Origin: UBA11795 sp964652755
Lineage (GTDB): Bacteria; Chloroflexota; Dehalococcoidia; Lucifugimonadales; UBA826
Reading direction: 5' to 3'
DNA: 27,426 bases
Assembly (NCBI GenBank): GCA_964652755.1
Contig: CAZZBP010000023.1
Span: 1-27,426, forward strand
Position 1 is the first letter of the stretch; every line of letters starts with the position of its first letter. This document shows, in pieces, positions 15,839-23,144 of this stretch. The notes under the pieces were generated by a model. That model was not told the DNA's origin. It worked only from the letters and a program-made list of their open reading frames with translations, and ran no database searches. The position numbers were made by a program, and so were the translations under genes.

Positions 15839-15938
15839 CCAATGCCTCCTTAAGGGCCGCCTCTCAGAATGTGTGATGCTATTGATTTAAAGAGCCCGCC
15901 TTAATGGTCTCATGTAGAATCTAAAGTAGTTCAAAATC

Positions 15939-16832
15939 ATGTCTTACACTGAAAAAATAGCATTCGTCCATAATTCTCAAGTGCCGGAAACCGAAAATGT
16001 GGCCCGTGGCTTGATAATGTCGCTGAACCTGCAAAAAAGAGCTTGGATTTGTTCTGCAGGAGAACTTCAAGTGAAATCAGCCGACCTAAAAACAACAGCA
16101 CTTGTAGTGGTGGTGGGTGGAGACGGCACCATTTTGCGAACGATAAGAGCTATCAGCTCATATAATGTTCCAATAGTAGGTATTAATATGGGCAAGGTCG
16201 GTTTCATGGCCGAGCTTAGCCCAGAAGAGGCCTTAGAGCGTCTTCCGGAATTTATCGATCTCAGAAGTCGCGGGGAAGAAAAAATTAGGGTAGAGCAAAG
16301 GATGATGTTGGAAGCTGACATCATACGTGCCGGCCAGAATGAACCCCGCCTTTCAATACACGCTTTAAATGACGTAACAGTGGGCACAAGTACGGTATCA
16401 CGGTTGATAGAGTTGAATACTTCCGTGAATCACGTACATCTTACAAACTACCGAGCGGATGCAGTCATAGTATCTACCGCAACCGGCAGTACAGGTTACG
16501 CTCTATCAGCTGGAGGACCAATAGTGTTCCCGGAGGCCCAAATGATGATCCTCCAACCGGTGGCAGCCCATACTGGCCTGAGGGACGGACTTATCCTTGC
16601 ACCTGACTCTGTCGTGGAACTTGAAGCATCAAAAGGATATCAAGCATCCGTAAGCGCGGATGGGTTTGTAGATTCCCAGCTGCAACCTGGGGAAAGAGTG
16701 GCGATTAGTAAAAGTCCATACACAGCGAGGTTTCTCCGAGCCCACCAACCGGATTTCTTCTATACGGCCCTGAACATGAGGTTGGGTCTAGCATACAGGT
16801 CTCAACGACCACCTGAGGAACCTGATTTCTAA
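15939..16832 (+). CDS. nadK: NAD kinase
   Basis: Cytoplasmic enzyme that phosphorylates NAD to NADP (297 aa). The GGDGT motif with catalytic Asp62 follows VVVV. Further motifs are VPIVGINMGKVGFMAEL, HALNDVTV, and STATGSTGYALSAGGPIVFP then HTGLRDGLILAPDSVVEL. The length matches bacterial enzymes. There is no evident Shine-Dalgarno sequence before the ATG. TAGAAT about 19 bases upstream (15915-15920) could be a -10 box giving a very short leader. It follows the nuo operon after 100 bases, and a Nudix gene follows after 19 bases. Confidence 0.95.
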   Translation: MSYTEKIAFVHNSQVPETENVARGLIMSLNLQKRAWICSAGELQVKSADLKTTALVVVVGGDGTILRTIRAISSYNVPIVGINMGKVGFMAELSPEEALERLPEFIDLRSRGEEKIRVEQRMMLEADIIRAGQNEPRLSIHALNDVTVGTSTVSRLIELNTSVNHVHLTNYRADAVIVSTATGSTGYALSAGGPIVFPEAQMMILQPVAAHTGLRDGLILAPDSVVELEASKGYQASVSADGFVDSQLQPGERVAISKSPYTARFLRAHQPDFFYTALNMRLGLAYRSQRPPEEPDF

Positions 16833-16851
16833 TAGATTTGAGGGTATCAAT

Positions 16852-17373
16852 ATAGATCTCACGATTCGCTCTGAAAGAAAATATGAAGGCAAGATTTTCA
16901 ATGTTCGGCTCGACACAATCGCGCTCGAATCCGGCAAGGAAATTTTTAGGGAAGTCATAGAGCATAAAGCCGCTGTTGCGATTGCCCCTATAGATGATGA
17001 CGATAATATTTTGCTGGTCCGACAATACAGGCATCCAACAAAAGAGTATTTACTAGAAGTACCTGCCGGATTAATAGAAGAGGGTGAAAATCCGGATGAA
17101 GCCGCAATGCGTGAATTGCAAGAGGAAGTGGGCTATAGATCCACCAACCTAAGAATACTAGGTGGGTTTTGGTCTAGCCCTGGTTTTACAGATGAATATA
17201 TGTATTGTTACCTCGCTAGAAATCTTGTAAAGAGCAGTCTCCCAAGCGATGATGATGAGGACATCACTGTAGAAAAAACACCACTAAGCAAGATTCATCA
17301 GCTCATAAAGCTTGGGGAGATACAGGACGCGAAAACCATAGCAATAACACTTATGGCAACCGAAGTATTCTAG
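16852..17373 (+). CDS. Nudix hydrolase, ADP-ribose pyrophosphatase type, probable AUA start
   Basis: Hydrolyses nucleoside diphosphates linked to another moiety, most likely ADP-ribose to AMP and ribose phosphate. The full Nudix box fits G-x5-E-x7-R-E-x2-E-E-x-G, read as GLIEEGENPDEAAM followed by RELQEEVG. The N-terminal part, SERKYEGKIFNVRLDTIALE and EVIEHKAAVAIAPI, then LLVRQYRHP and LEVPAG, is typical of ADP-ribose pyrophosphatases. This part has no ATG, GTG or TTG in frame: the first such codon is TTG 17011, inside the first conserved strand. I place the start at ATA 16852 because GAGGG (16840-16844) lies exactly 7 bases upstream, giving 173 aa. ATC 16846 and ATT 16864 are alternatives, and a base error is possible. 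Confidence 0.85.
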   Translation: MDLTIRSERKYEGKIFNVRLDTIALESGKEIFREVIEHKAAVAIAPIDDDDNILLVRQYRHPTKEYLLEVPAGLIEEGENPDEAAMRELQEEVGYRSTNLRILGGFWSSPGFTDEYMYCYLARNLVKSSLPSDDDEDITVEKTPLSKIHQLIKLGEIQDAKTIAITLMATEVF

Positions 17374-17401
17374 AAGCACCATAAGAAAAAGGAGTTCCCC
17401 A

Positions 17402-18760
17402 ATGGCCACATTGGATGACATGCTTAATCAGATCGATGATCTTGAATCAGAACTCATCTCCCTGGAACAAGATTTAGTTCGTATCCCTTCCGTAAATACG
17501 GGATTTATGCCGACTGGAAATGAGACGCCAGTTTGCGAATATATAAGAGACTGGTTGGCTATCGATGGCATCGAATCAGAAATTCTGGAATCAGCCCCTA
17601 ATCGGGGTAATATCGTTAGTAAAATATCTGGATCTTCTGGAAATGTTGGGCTGATATTCATGTCTCATACTGATGTCGTCCCAGTGGAAGACGAGAGCAA
17701 GTGGACCTACCCGCCATTCAGCGCAGAAATACACAACGAGAGAATTTATGGGAGGGGAGCGTCCGATTGTAAGGGTCTTTTAACGGCTCAGATGGCAGCA
17801 ATGCGAGTCCTAAAACGTAACGGAATCGAACTTCATGATGGCCTCACGCTAATTTCAGGAGCAGATGAGGAACACGGTGGCAGATACGGATTCGGCTGGC
17901 TCGCTGAAAATCATCCAGAAACTCTTAATGCCCCCTTCGCTGTGAATGAAGGAGGCGGAACCCCTATAGAAGCTGCAGGAGCTCTCACATATATTCTGGG
18001 TACAGGGGAGAAAGGACGTCTACAGATTGAAGTGGATATTAAAGGTACGAGCTCGCATGCTTCTGTACCTTGGCAAGGAACAAACGCTCTGTATAAATTA
18101 TCCAAGGTACTGCAACGTATCGAGGAATACGAGCCAGAAAGAGATACGTCTACTAGTTTATTCCAGCACCTTTCGGTGTTCGCTATAGAGCACAAAGCTT
18201 CACCTGAAAATATCGATGAAATAATAGCGGAACAGGAAGATGAAAATCCAAGATTCGCCTCGATGCTAAGGGCATTGTCCAGAATGACTCTCACCCCGAC
18301 GATGATAACCGGTGGAATCAAGTCCAACAGCGTTCCTGAACAAATCCGACTTACCTGCGACGTTCGAACTCTACCTCATCAAACCGATGATTATCTGCGA
18401 AAGGAGTTAGACAAAATCCTGGAAGGAATAGAGGGGGTGGAGTACGAGATTGACTATATGGCGGTGCCAAACTCTTCGGATTTTGATACGGAACTTATGA
18501 CTGGCCTGAAAACAGCAACCGAGCGGGCCCTAGAAAGGGATGATGTTCAATTCGTTCCAGCAATCAGTAACGGCTTCACCGACTCACGTTTTACAAGACC
18601 ACTAGGCGTGGTTACATATGGATTCTCTGGTTCTCATCCAGATGACGATCCAATGCTCAGCCGGGCTCATGGAACGGACGAATCTATCGGGATTAAAAGC
18701 ATTATAAGTGGAGCGAAGATAATGCTACACCTTGCGTATGATCTTCTAGCAAGGAAATAA
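17402..18760 (+). CDS. M20 family metallopeptidase (ArgE/DapE/carboxypeptidase G2 type)
   Basis: Two-zinc cytoplasmic hydrolase of peptides or N-acyl amino acids (452 aa). Apparent metal ligands are His89 in FMSHTDVVP, Asp122 in YGRGASDCKG, Glu157 next to the general base Glu156 in SGADEEHGG, Glu183 in VNEGGG, and a C-terminal His in LSRAHGTDESIGI. A dimerisation insert occupies roughly residues 200-320. Substrate cannot be read from the sequence. In the ArgE/DapE group it could act on succinyl-diaminopimelate, acetylornithine or dipeptides. AAGGAG lies 7 bases before the ATG. No biosynthetic partner genes are adjacent, which favours a peptide-scavenging role. Confidence 0.9.
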   Translation: MATLDDMLNQIDDLESELISLEQDLVRIPSVNTGFMPTGNETPVCEYIRDWLAIDGIESEILESAPNRGNIVSKISGSSGNVGLIFMSHTDVVPVEDESKWTYPPFSAEIHNERIYGRGASDCKGLLTAQMAAMRVLKRNGIELHDGLTLISGADEEHGGRYGFGWLAENHPETLNAPFAVNEGGGTPIEAAGALTYILGTGEKGRLQIEVDIKGTSSHASVPWQGTNALYKLSKVLQRIEEYEPERDTSTSLFQHLSVFAIEHKASPENIDEIIAEQEDENPRFASMLRALSRMTLTPTMITGGIKSNSVPEQIRLTCDVRTLPHQTDDYLRKELDKILEGIEGVEYEIDYMAVPNSSDFDTELMTGLKTATERALERDDVQFVPAISNGFTDSRFTRPLGVVTYGFSGSHPDDDPMLSRAHGTDESIGIKSIISGAKIMLHLAYDLLARK

Positions 18761-18777
18761 ATACCTACCCGAAGTAT

Positions 18778-19914
18778 CTATTTGACGATCAAACGATCTC
18801 CTCTAGAGGACACCATATCCAAATTTAACCGTGAGCCAAGGCCAGGTGTTCGATTAATCAGTAGGTGCCCATTTTCTACCTGTTCTGCAGGTTGAATTAT
18901 TTCTGATCTCCAGTCAACTTCGTCAATCGCATGCTCCAAAGCCATAGCACCATTCACTGCCGCAGTTGCATGCCCAGACGATAACAAAGATATAGGCCCG
19001 GAAGGACAGTGAATAGAATAGCCTTTACCCAATGTCATTGCTGATTGGCCTGCCGCGACCGCTTCAGACACTCCACCACAATACTTTAAATCGGGCATTA
19101 TGATATCTAACGCACCATTATTAAGTAATGATGTAAAAAACGCTTCTCCATAACCACTCTCACCACCAGCTACAGGCATTGTGATCCGCGGCAACACTCT
19201 TTTGAGTTCTTCTGATTCACTATTCGGCTCAAGTGGTTCCTCAAACCATCCAATTGATAGTTTTTCTAGCTTTTCAGCTACTAGATGAGCTGTAAATTCT
19301 TCAAAGCGGCTATGACAATCAACTAATATTGTGACTTCGTCACCAACCGCTTTCCTAATGGCCTCTACCCTTTCAATACCAGGTCTCGCAGTGTCCAGGA
19401 CGCTCTCAGCCAAGTTGGGAAGTTGAACTTCGTCAAAAGGAGCACATTTAAGAGTGGTAAAACCTCTTTTTACGGCTCTGTCAGCCGCACGGGCAAAGTC
19501 TAAAGGCAACCTGTCTGTAGCAAATAATGCCCTATTAATGTTTCCGTACAAAGGGATACGGTGACGAAACTCTCCGCCCAAATATTCCACTAATGGAACA
19601 CCCTTTTTTAATGCTTTAATATGGGAAAACGCAGAACGAATTGCACTTATGGCCGCAGCCTTTATAGACCTTCCATCGACAGGATCTTTTATTCCCAATA
19701 ACTTTTGAATAGACTTTTCACTATTTATGTCAGCCCTACCTATTCTACCAAGCATCGCTTGAATCAAGGATGCTACTTCCAGAGATTTTTCACCTTTTGT
19801 AAACTCAACCACTGTCTCAACTCCGTCCTTATCGGTAACAATAACAAAATACCAACTTGTCCTCGGAGTGGCATTGACCCGCATAAATTCGGCTTCACAA
19901 AAATTAACAGACAC
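18778..19914 (-). CDS. Enolase-superfamily protein, mandelate racemase/sugar-acid dehydratase type
   Basis: TIM-barrel enzyme that abstracts a proton alpha to a carboxylate under Mg2+ (378 aa). Metal ligands appear as Asp199 (ILVDCHSRF), Glu225 (GWFEEPLEP) and Glu252 (AGGESGYG). The Asp275-His302 dyad appears in MPDLKYCGG and SIHCPSGPIS. A Lys in TTLKCAPFD (K156) occupies the second-strand position, and His201 follows the first ligand as in several acid-sugar dehydratases. All catalytic residues seem intact. The substrate is unknown. Start GTG 19914 is preceded by GAGGAG about 11 bases away. It is convergent with the M20 gene, ending 17 bases from it. Expansion of this superfamily is reported for marine SAR202 genomes. 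Confidence 0.88.
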   Translation of the reverse strand: MSVNFCEAEFMRVNATPRTSWYFVIVTDKDGVETVVEFTKGEKSLEVASLIQAMLGRIGRADINSEKSIQKLLGIKDPVDGRSIKAAAISAIRSAFSHIKALKKGVPLVEYLGGEFRHRIPLYGNINRALFATDRLPLDFARAADRAVKRGFTTLKCAPFDEVQLPNLAESVLDTARPGIERVEAIRKAVGDEVTILVDCHSRFEEFTAHLVAEKLEKLSIGWFEEPLEPNSESEELKRVLPRITMPVAGGESGYGEAFFTSLLNNGALDIIMPDLKYCGGVSEAVAAGQSAMTLGKGYSIHCPSGPISLLSSGHATAAVNGAMALEHAIDEVDWRSEIIQPAEQVENGHLLINRTPGLGSRLNLDMVSSRGDRLIVK

Positions 19915-20482
19915 TGCTAAAACGACTCCTCTAACACTTATTTTGAATCTCCCCGATATTCACCTTAGTTTGAAAAGAGATAATGTGAGATAAAACGCAT
20001 TCCTCTAACCGATGAACCATAGATCTTATAAGCTGCGATAATTTATGTCCTACCTTCAAATACCTTAGCATCCTGTAGTGCATGAAGTTGTATTCATACT
20101 TATTTCTAGAACCCGCAAAGAATATTGCCACCTGTTAACTTGCTCAACTTTGGCATCTTCTGTTGAATAGATTTTGCTAACAGGTTAAGTCCCAAGTCGC
20201 TACTAGGAGCTGGAACAACAAATCTTACTTGTTTACATTTTCTTCAGCCAACAATACTCAGGAAACGTACACACCTTGTGGCAAGTGCAGCGCTTACAAG
20301 CAAAGGTAGCGATCACCTAATATGCCACTTTTCTTGCTTGAAAATACACCGAAATATACTGGCAGAAGAATAAATAATTGTATGTGAAAAACTACTATAT
20401 AATGGGATTAAACTCTCAATAGTTGGAATATATTGCGTATAATGATACACTCGGCCGAAATTCGGGCTGTACGGAACTTTAT
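19915..20482. other. 568-base intergenic gap, no gene seen
   Basis: AT-rich stretch between two divergent genes. A 66-codon minus-strand frame (19931-20131) has no recognisable features, and a plus-strand frame reaching back to TTG 20423 lies on the PAC2 leader. The gap holds a perfect TATAAT at 20398-20403 and an 8-bp inverted repeat (ACCTGTTA at 20130, TAACAGGT at 20178). No tRNA-like cloverleaf or clear terminator was found by eye. Confidence 0.5.
20398..20403 (+). promoter_or_regulatory. TATAAT -10 box upstream of the PAC2 gene
   Basis: An exact consensus -10 hexamer lies 80 bases before the chosen ATG of the PAC2-family gene. The -35 area at the proper distance (about TAATTG) is poor, so the prediction rests on the -10 box alone. 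If correct, it argues against the TTG start at 20423, which would be only about 13 bases into the transcript. Confidence 0.35.
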
Positions 20483-21367
20483 ATGAATGGCTTGATAATC
20501 CACGAACCCCCCGCTTCGAATCTGAAAACTATGGTTGTTGCATTCGCAGGCTGGCCTGACGCAGCGGAGGCTGCGACTCGTGCTATCCGGTATATGGTAC
20601 GCAAGCTACCCGCTAGGAAAATTGTGGAGATTGATCCTGAGGAATATTACGACTTTACTGTCAATCGACCTCAAACCAGAATAAATCGAAAGAAAGAAAG
20701 AACTATTAGATGGCCGTGCAACGAATTCTATAGTTTCGTCCCTGAAAATAATCCCGATAACGGTGTTCTGTTATACGTCGGTACAGAGCCCAATCTTAAA
20801 TGGCGTACCTTCTCAGAAACCGTTCTGCAAGTGGCAGATATGGCAGGAGTGGAGCTGATTATATCCTTAGGAGCGCTTCTTGATGCAGTACCCCACACGA
20901 GAGAAGTACGTATCACCGGTAGGGCGAGTAATAAGGAGCTCGGTAAGAAGGCCCAATGGCTCGGCATTCAAAATTCCGGCTATCAGGGACCAACCGGTAT
21001 ACATTCCGCCTTCGCCGACGCCTGCTCCAAACGGAAAATACCTCACGCGAATATTTGGAGCCATTGCCCCCACTATGTTCAGACGTCTCCCAACCCGATC
21101 GCCAGTTATGCCCTTCTCGAGAGATTAAAGAATTTAGTCGAATTTGATCTAGACATGAGTGAACTTCGGCTTGCTGGTGAAGCTTTCCAAGAAGAGGTAT
21201 CCAAAGCTATAGCTAAGCAGCCAGATGTCAGGTCTTATGTCACAAGATTGGAAAACCAGTACGATGAAGCCCGCTCAGAAAGCGAGGAAATGCCAACCGG
21301 CAGTGATATGGTCAATGAGATCGAAAAGTTCCTGCGTAGTCAATCAGGAGGACAAGACAGCCAGTAA
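20483..21367 (+). CDS. PAC2-family protein
   Basis: Soluble protein (294 aa) of the PAC2 family, which in eukaryotes includes proteasome-assembly chaperones and in bacteria is of unknown function. Seen in the sequence: TMVVAFAGWPDAAEAATRAI at the N-terminus, the EIDPEEYYDFTVNRPQ block, the central IISLGALLDAVPHTREVRI, then YQGPTGIHSAFADAC and SHCPHYVQTSPNP, then a helical C-terminus with an EEVSKAIAKQPDVRSYVTRL coil-like part. This order is the usual one for bacterial PAC2 proteins. ATG 20483 has GGA 7 bases upstream. The open frame reaches 20 codons further to TTG 20423 without a binding site. The DUF2087-like gene starts 37 bases after the stop. Confidence 0.9.
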   Translation: MNGLIIHEPPASNLKTMVVAFAGWPDAAEAATRAIRYMVRKLPARKIVEIDPEEYYDFTVNRPQTRINRKKERTIRWPCNEFYSFVPENNPDNGVLLYVGTEPNLKWRTFSETVLQVADMAGVELIISLGALLDAVPHTREVRITGRASNKELGKKAQWLGIQNSGYQGPTGIHSAFADACSKRKIPHANIWSHCPHYVQTSPNPIASYALLERLKNLVEFDLDMSELRLAGEAFQEEVSKAIAKQPDVRSYVTRLENQYDEARSESEEMPTGSDMVNEIEKFLRSQSGGQDSQ

Positions 21368-21404
21368 TCCATATACTCCCTGGAGCAATAATGGAAATAT
21401 TACT

Positions 21405-21752
21405 TTGTCAGATCTCACTATCGACCCAACCTATTACCGAAGGCTTTTTTCAAATTGGACCGGCAATAATGAAGCCCTACCAGACTTCCCTATAGATCCC
21501 AAAGAAAGTCTAGTCGCACTCCACTTTATAATGATGGCATTTGAAGAAGGGATCGACTACCCAGAGGAAGATATCAACGAGGGAATAAGAGACAGGAATT
21601 TATTCGCTATCGATCACGTGCAAATTCGACTAAACCTTGTAAACAGAGGATTTCTCACACAATTAGGACACGGTCGTCGAGTTTTCTATCGTTCTTCTAA
21701 ATCCTTCTTAGACCGTGCGCACTGGGATCCCACTATACCCGGGGTCTCTTAA
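21405..21752 (+). CDS. DUF2087-like small protein
   Basis: Small soluble protein of about 115 aa. The segment ALPDFPIDPKESLVALHFIM, then DYPEEDINEGIRDRNLFAID and HVQIRLNLVNRGFL with a final GRRVFYRSS, follows the DUF2087 pattern (L-x2-F-P, a helix, Y-x-E-x-x-V-N, D-x3-x-R-R-x-L-V-x-x-G-x-L). This is a small winged-helix-like domain sometimes found attached to regulators. No ATG is available at the right place. TTG 21405 with GGA 9 bases upstream is the best start. An ATG at 21315 in this frame would overlap the PAC2 gene by 53 bases. Lies between the PAC2 and hydrolase genes with short spacing, probably one operon. Function unknown. Confidence 0.72.
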   Translation: MSDLTIDPTYYRRLFSNWTGNNEALPDFPIDPKESLVALHFIMMAFEEGIDYPEEDINEGIRDRNLFAIDHVQIRLNLVNRGFLTQLGHGRRVFYRSSKSFLDRAHWDPTIPGVS

Positions 21753-21776
21753 AACACCAATTTAAAAAGGAAGTCT

Positions 21777-22676
21777 TTGAATTTGACCAATTCGTCAACG
21801 AAAATACCCGTAGAGGGAACAGTAAATTTAAATTCGCTAAGCTTGTATTATCGGGATTGGGGAGGTTCTGGAAAACCTGTCATACTTCTTCATGGGCTAG
21901 CCTCTAATTCACGTATCTGGGACCTCGTCGCACCCATCCTTGCCTCTACTTCATCGGTGATTGCTATCGATCAGAGAGGTCATGGCAAATCGGATAAACC
22001 CCGAGGCGGGTATGATTTTAACTCTGTGACAGCGGACATTGCTCAATTAATCATTAAACTAAAGATAGACAATCCTGTAATAGTCGGACATTCATGGGGA
22101 GGAAGTGTAGCTTTAAATTTAGCCGTCCGTCACCCTTCACTAGTTAGTGGACTGTGCTTCATAGATGGGGGTCTTATCGAAATCTCCAGGGTTCCTGGGA
22201 ATACAATTGAACTCGCCTTGGATCGAATGGCACCTCCTCTTTGGGACGGCATAACGGAGAAAAAAGTTCTACAACGAATGAAGCGAAGAGACTGGGGAAC
22301 TCGTGACTCTACCTCATTATCAGCATCCCTCGAAGATATCGTAATGGCCAACCTGACTGTCGGAGATGATGGCTTTGTGAAAGCAAGACTCAGCCGAGAA
22401 AACCATCTCGAAATAGTTAGGGCTTTTTGGACTCATAAACCAAGCGATATGTTCCCTCAAATTCAATGTCCAGTTCTTATTCTTCCTGCTCGGCTCGGAC
22501 CGCCGAATGATAAAAGATCTGAGTTCAGACAACAGATGGTTTCTCTAGCCCAGAAAACTATCCCCACCAATGAAGTTATATGGCTTGAAAACAGTATTCA
22601 TGATGTGCCTCTACAGAGACCAGAATTGGTTTCGCAACTCATTGCTGAACGAATCGAAAACGGATTCTTCCTTTAA
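21777..22676 (+). CDS. Alpha/beta-fold hydrolase
   Basis: Soluble hydrolase of the alpha/beta fold (299 aa). Oxyanion-hole HG in VILLHGLASNSRIWD (about residues 35-49), IAIDQRGHGKSDKP, nucleophile elbow GHSWGG with Ser106, and a C-terminal His275 in ENSIHDVPLQRPE. The usual acidic residue after the strand VLILPAR is not obvious. Asp245 of GPPNDKRS or Asp130 of CFIDGG are candidates. The pattern fits esterases, epoxide hydrolases and haloperoxidase-like enzymes, and the substrate cannot be named. Start TTG 21777 is preceded by AAAGGA at 5-6 bases. It follows the DUF2087-like gene by 24 bases. Confidence 0.88.
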   Translation: MNLTNSSTKIPVEGTVNLNSLSLYYRDWGGSGKPVILLHGLASNSRIWDLVAPILASTSSVIAIDQRGHGKSDKPRGGYDFNSVTADIAQLIIKLKIDNPVIVGHSWGGSVALNLAVRHPSLVSGLCFIDGGLIEISRVPGNTIELALDRMAPPLWDGITEKKVLQRMKRRDWGTRDSTSLSASLEDIVMANLTVGDDGFVKARLSRENHLEIVRAFWTHKPSDMFPQIQCPVLILPARLGPPNDKRSEFRQQMVSLAQKTIPTNEVIWLENSIHDVPLQRPELVSQLIAERIENGFFL

Positions 22677-22696
22677 TAGTGAAGGGCTAGTCTCAA

Positions 22697-22948
22697 TTAC
22701 GCCGCCGCCCTGACATGCGCAAGGAAATAATATGGTACATTCCAAGTACCGACCTTTCCCATATCAACTACCGCCTTACGGGCAAAAATTTTTTGTACGA
22801 TCCCCAAAGTACCTAATTCAGGTCCACCGGCCACATTCCCTAAATATCGCACTCGCTGACCTGCATTTATACTTGCAGCACTTTTTACAGGTGTGAAGAA
22901 ATCAAGGGAGTGAGTCACGGGAAATCCAAGTTGTTTCGGTATCTTCAT
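22697..22948 (-). CDS. Small protein of unknown function, SH3-like barrel pattern
   Basis: Unrecognised protein of 83 aa from ATG 22948 (89 from TTG 22966). The C-terminal half reads like a small beta-barrel: INAGQRVRYLGNVAGGPELG, TLGIVQKIFARKAVVDMGKV, then GTWNVPYYFLAHVRAA. Regularly spaced glycines and the phrase AVVDMGKVGTWNVPYYFL suggest a folded SH3/KOW-like domain rather than chance coding. No signal peptide, cysteine or membrane segment is seen. The opposite strand in this stretch has no competing gene. It is convergent with the hydrolase gene, ending 20 bases from it, and divergent from the SDR gene, with a dyad between. Neither start has a strong binding site. Confidence 0.65.
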   Translation of the reverse strand: MKIPKQLGFPVTHSLDFFTPVKSAASINAGQRVRYLGNVAGGPELGTLGIVQKIFARKAVVDMGKVGTWNVPYYFLAHVRAAA

Positions 22949-23005
22949 TAGCAATGTTACTCTCAATCAGGCTATCGTTAGCACTTTAATTTAGAACATT
23001 TTAGA

Positions 23006-23023
23006 ACAGAACAACCGTTCTGT
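23006..23023. promoter_or_regulatory. Dyad ACAGAAC-N4-GTTCTGT in a divergent promoter region
   Basis: A 7-bp perfect inverted repeat with a 4-base spacer lies between the small minus-strand gene and the SDR gene. Its core GAAC-N4-GTTC equals the core of the Gram-positive type LexA (SOS) box. Just upstream TTTAGAACA occurs twice in tandem (22990-22998 and 23000-23008), so several AGAAC half sites are clustered. Operator function is inferred only. Confidence 0.45.
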
Positions 23024-23144
23024 CAAATTGGAACTGGTCAAAATATTACAATGTAGTGCTACAATCACCCCCACGCCGAGGTACGTACAATTAGATTCAT
23101 CTAGTACAGCATGACTGACATTTCTTATTAGAATCTTTCTCAAG

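Noticed and set aside
15839..15938. Possible terminator between nuoN and nadK
   Set aside because: Only TTAAGG/CCTTAA can pair across a loop of more than 40 bases, and no T-run follows.
19931..20131. 66-codon minus-strand frame in the long intergenic gap
   Set aside because: No binding site, no domain pattern and unusual residue composition. More likely chance in an AT-rich gap.
20130..20185. 8-bp inverted repeat ACCTGTTA/TAACAGGT with a 40-base loop
   Set aside because: Short arms with a long loop in AT-rich DNA are expected by chance.
20880..21147. Two overlapping plus-strand frames inside the PAC2 gene
   Set aside because: Out-of-frame with the PAC2 protein, without family features or binding sites.
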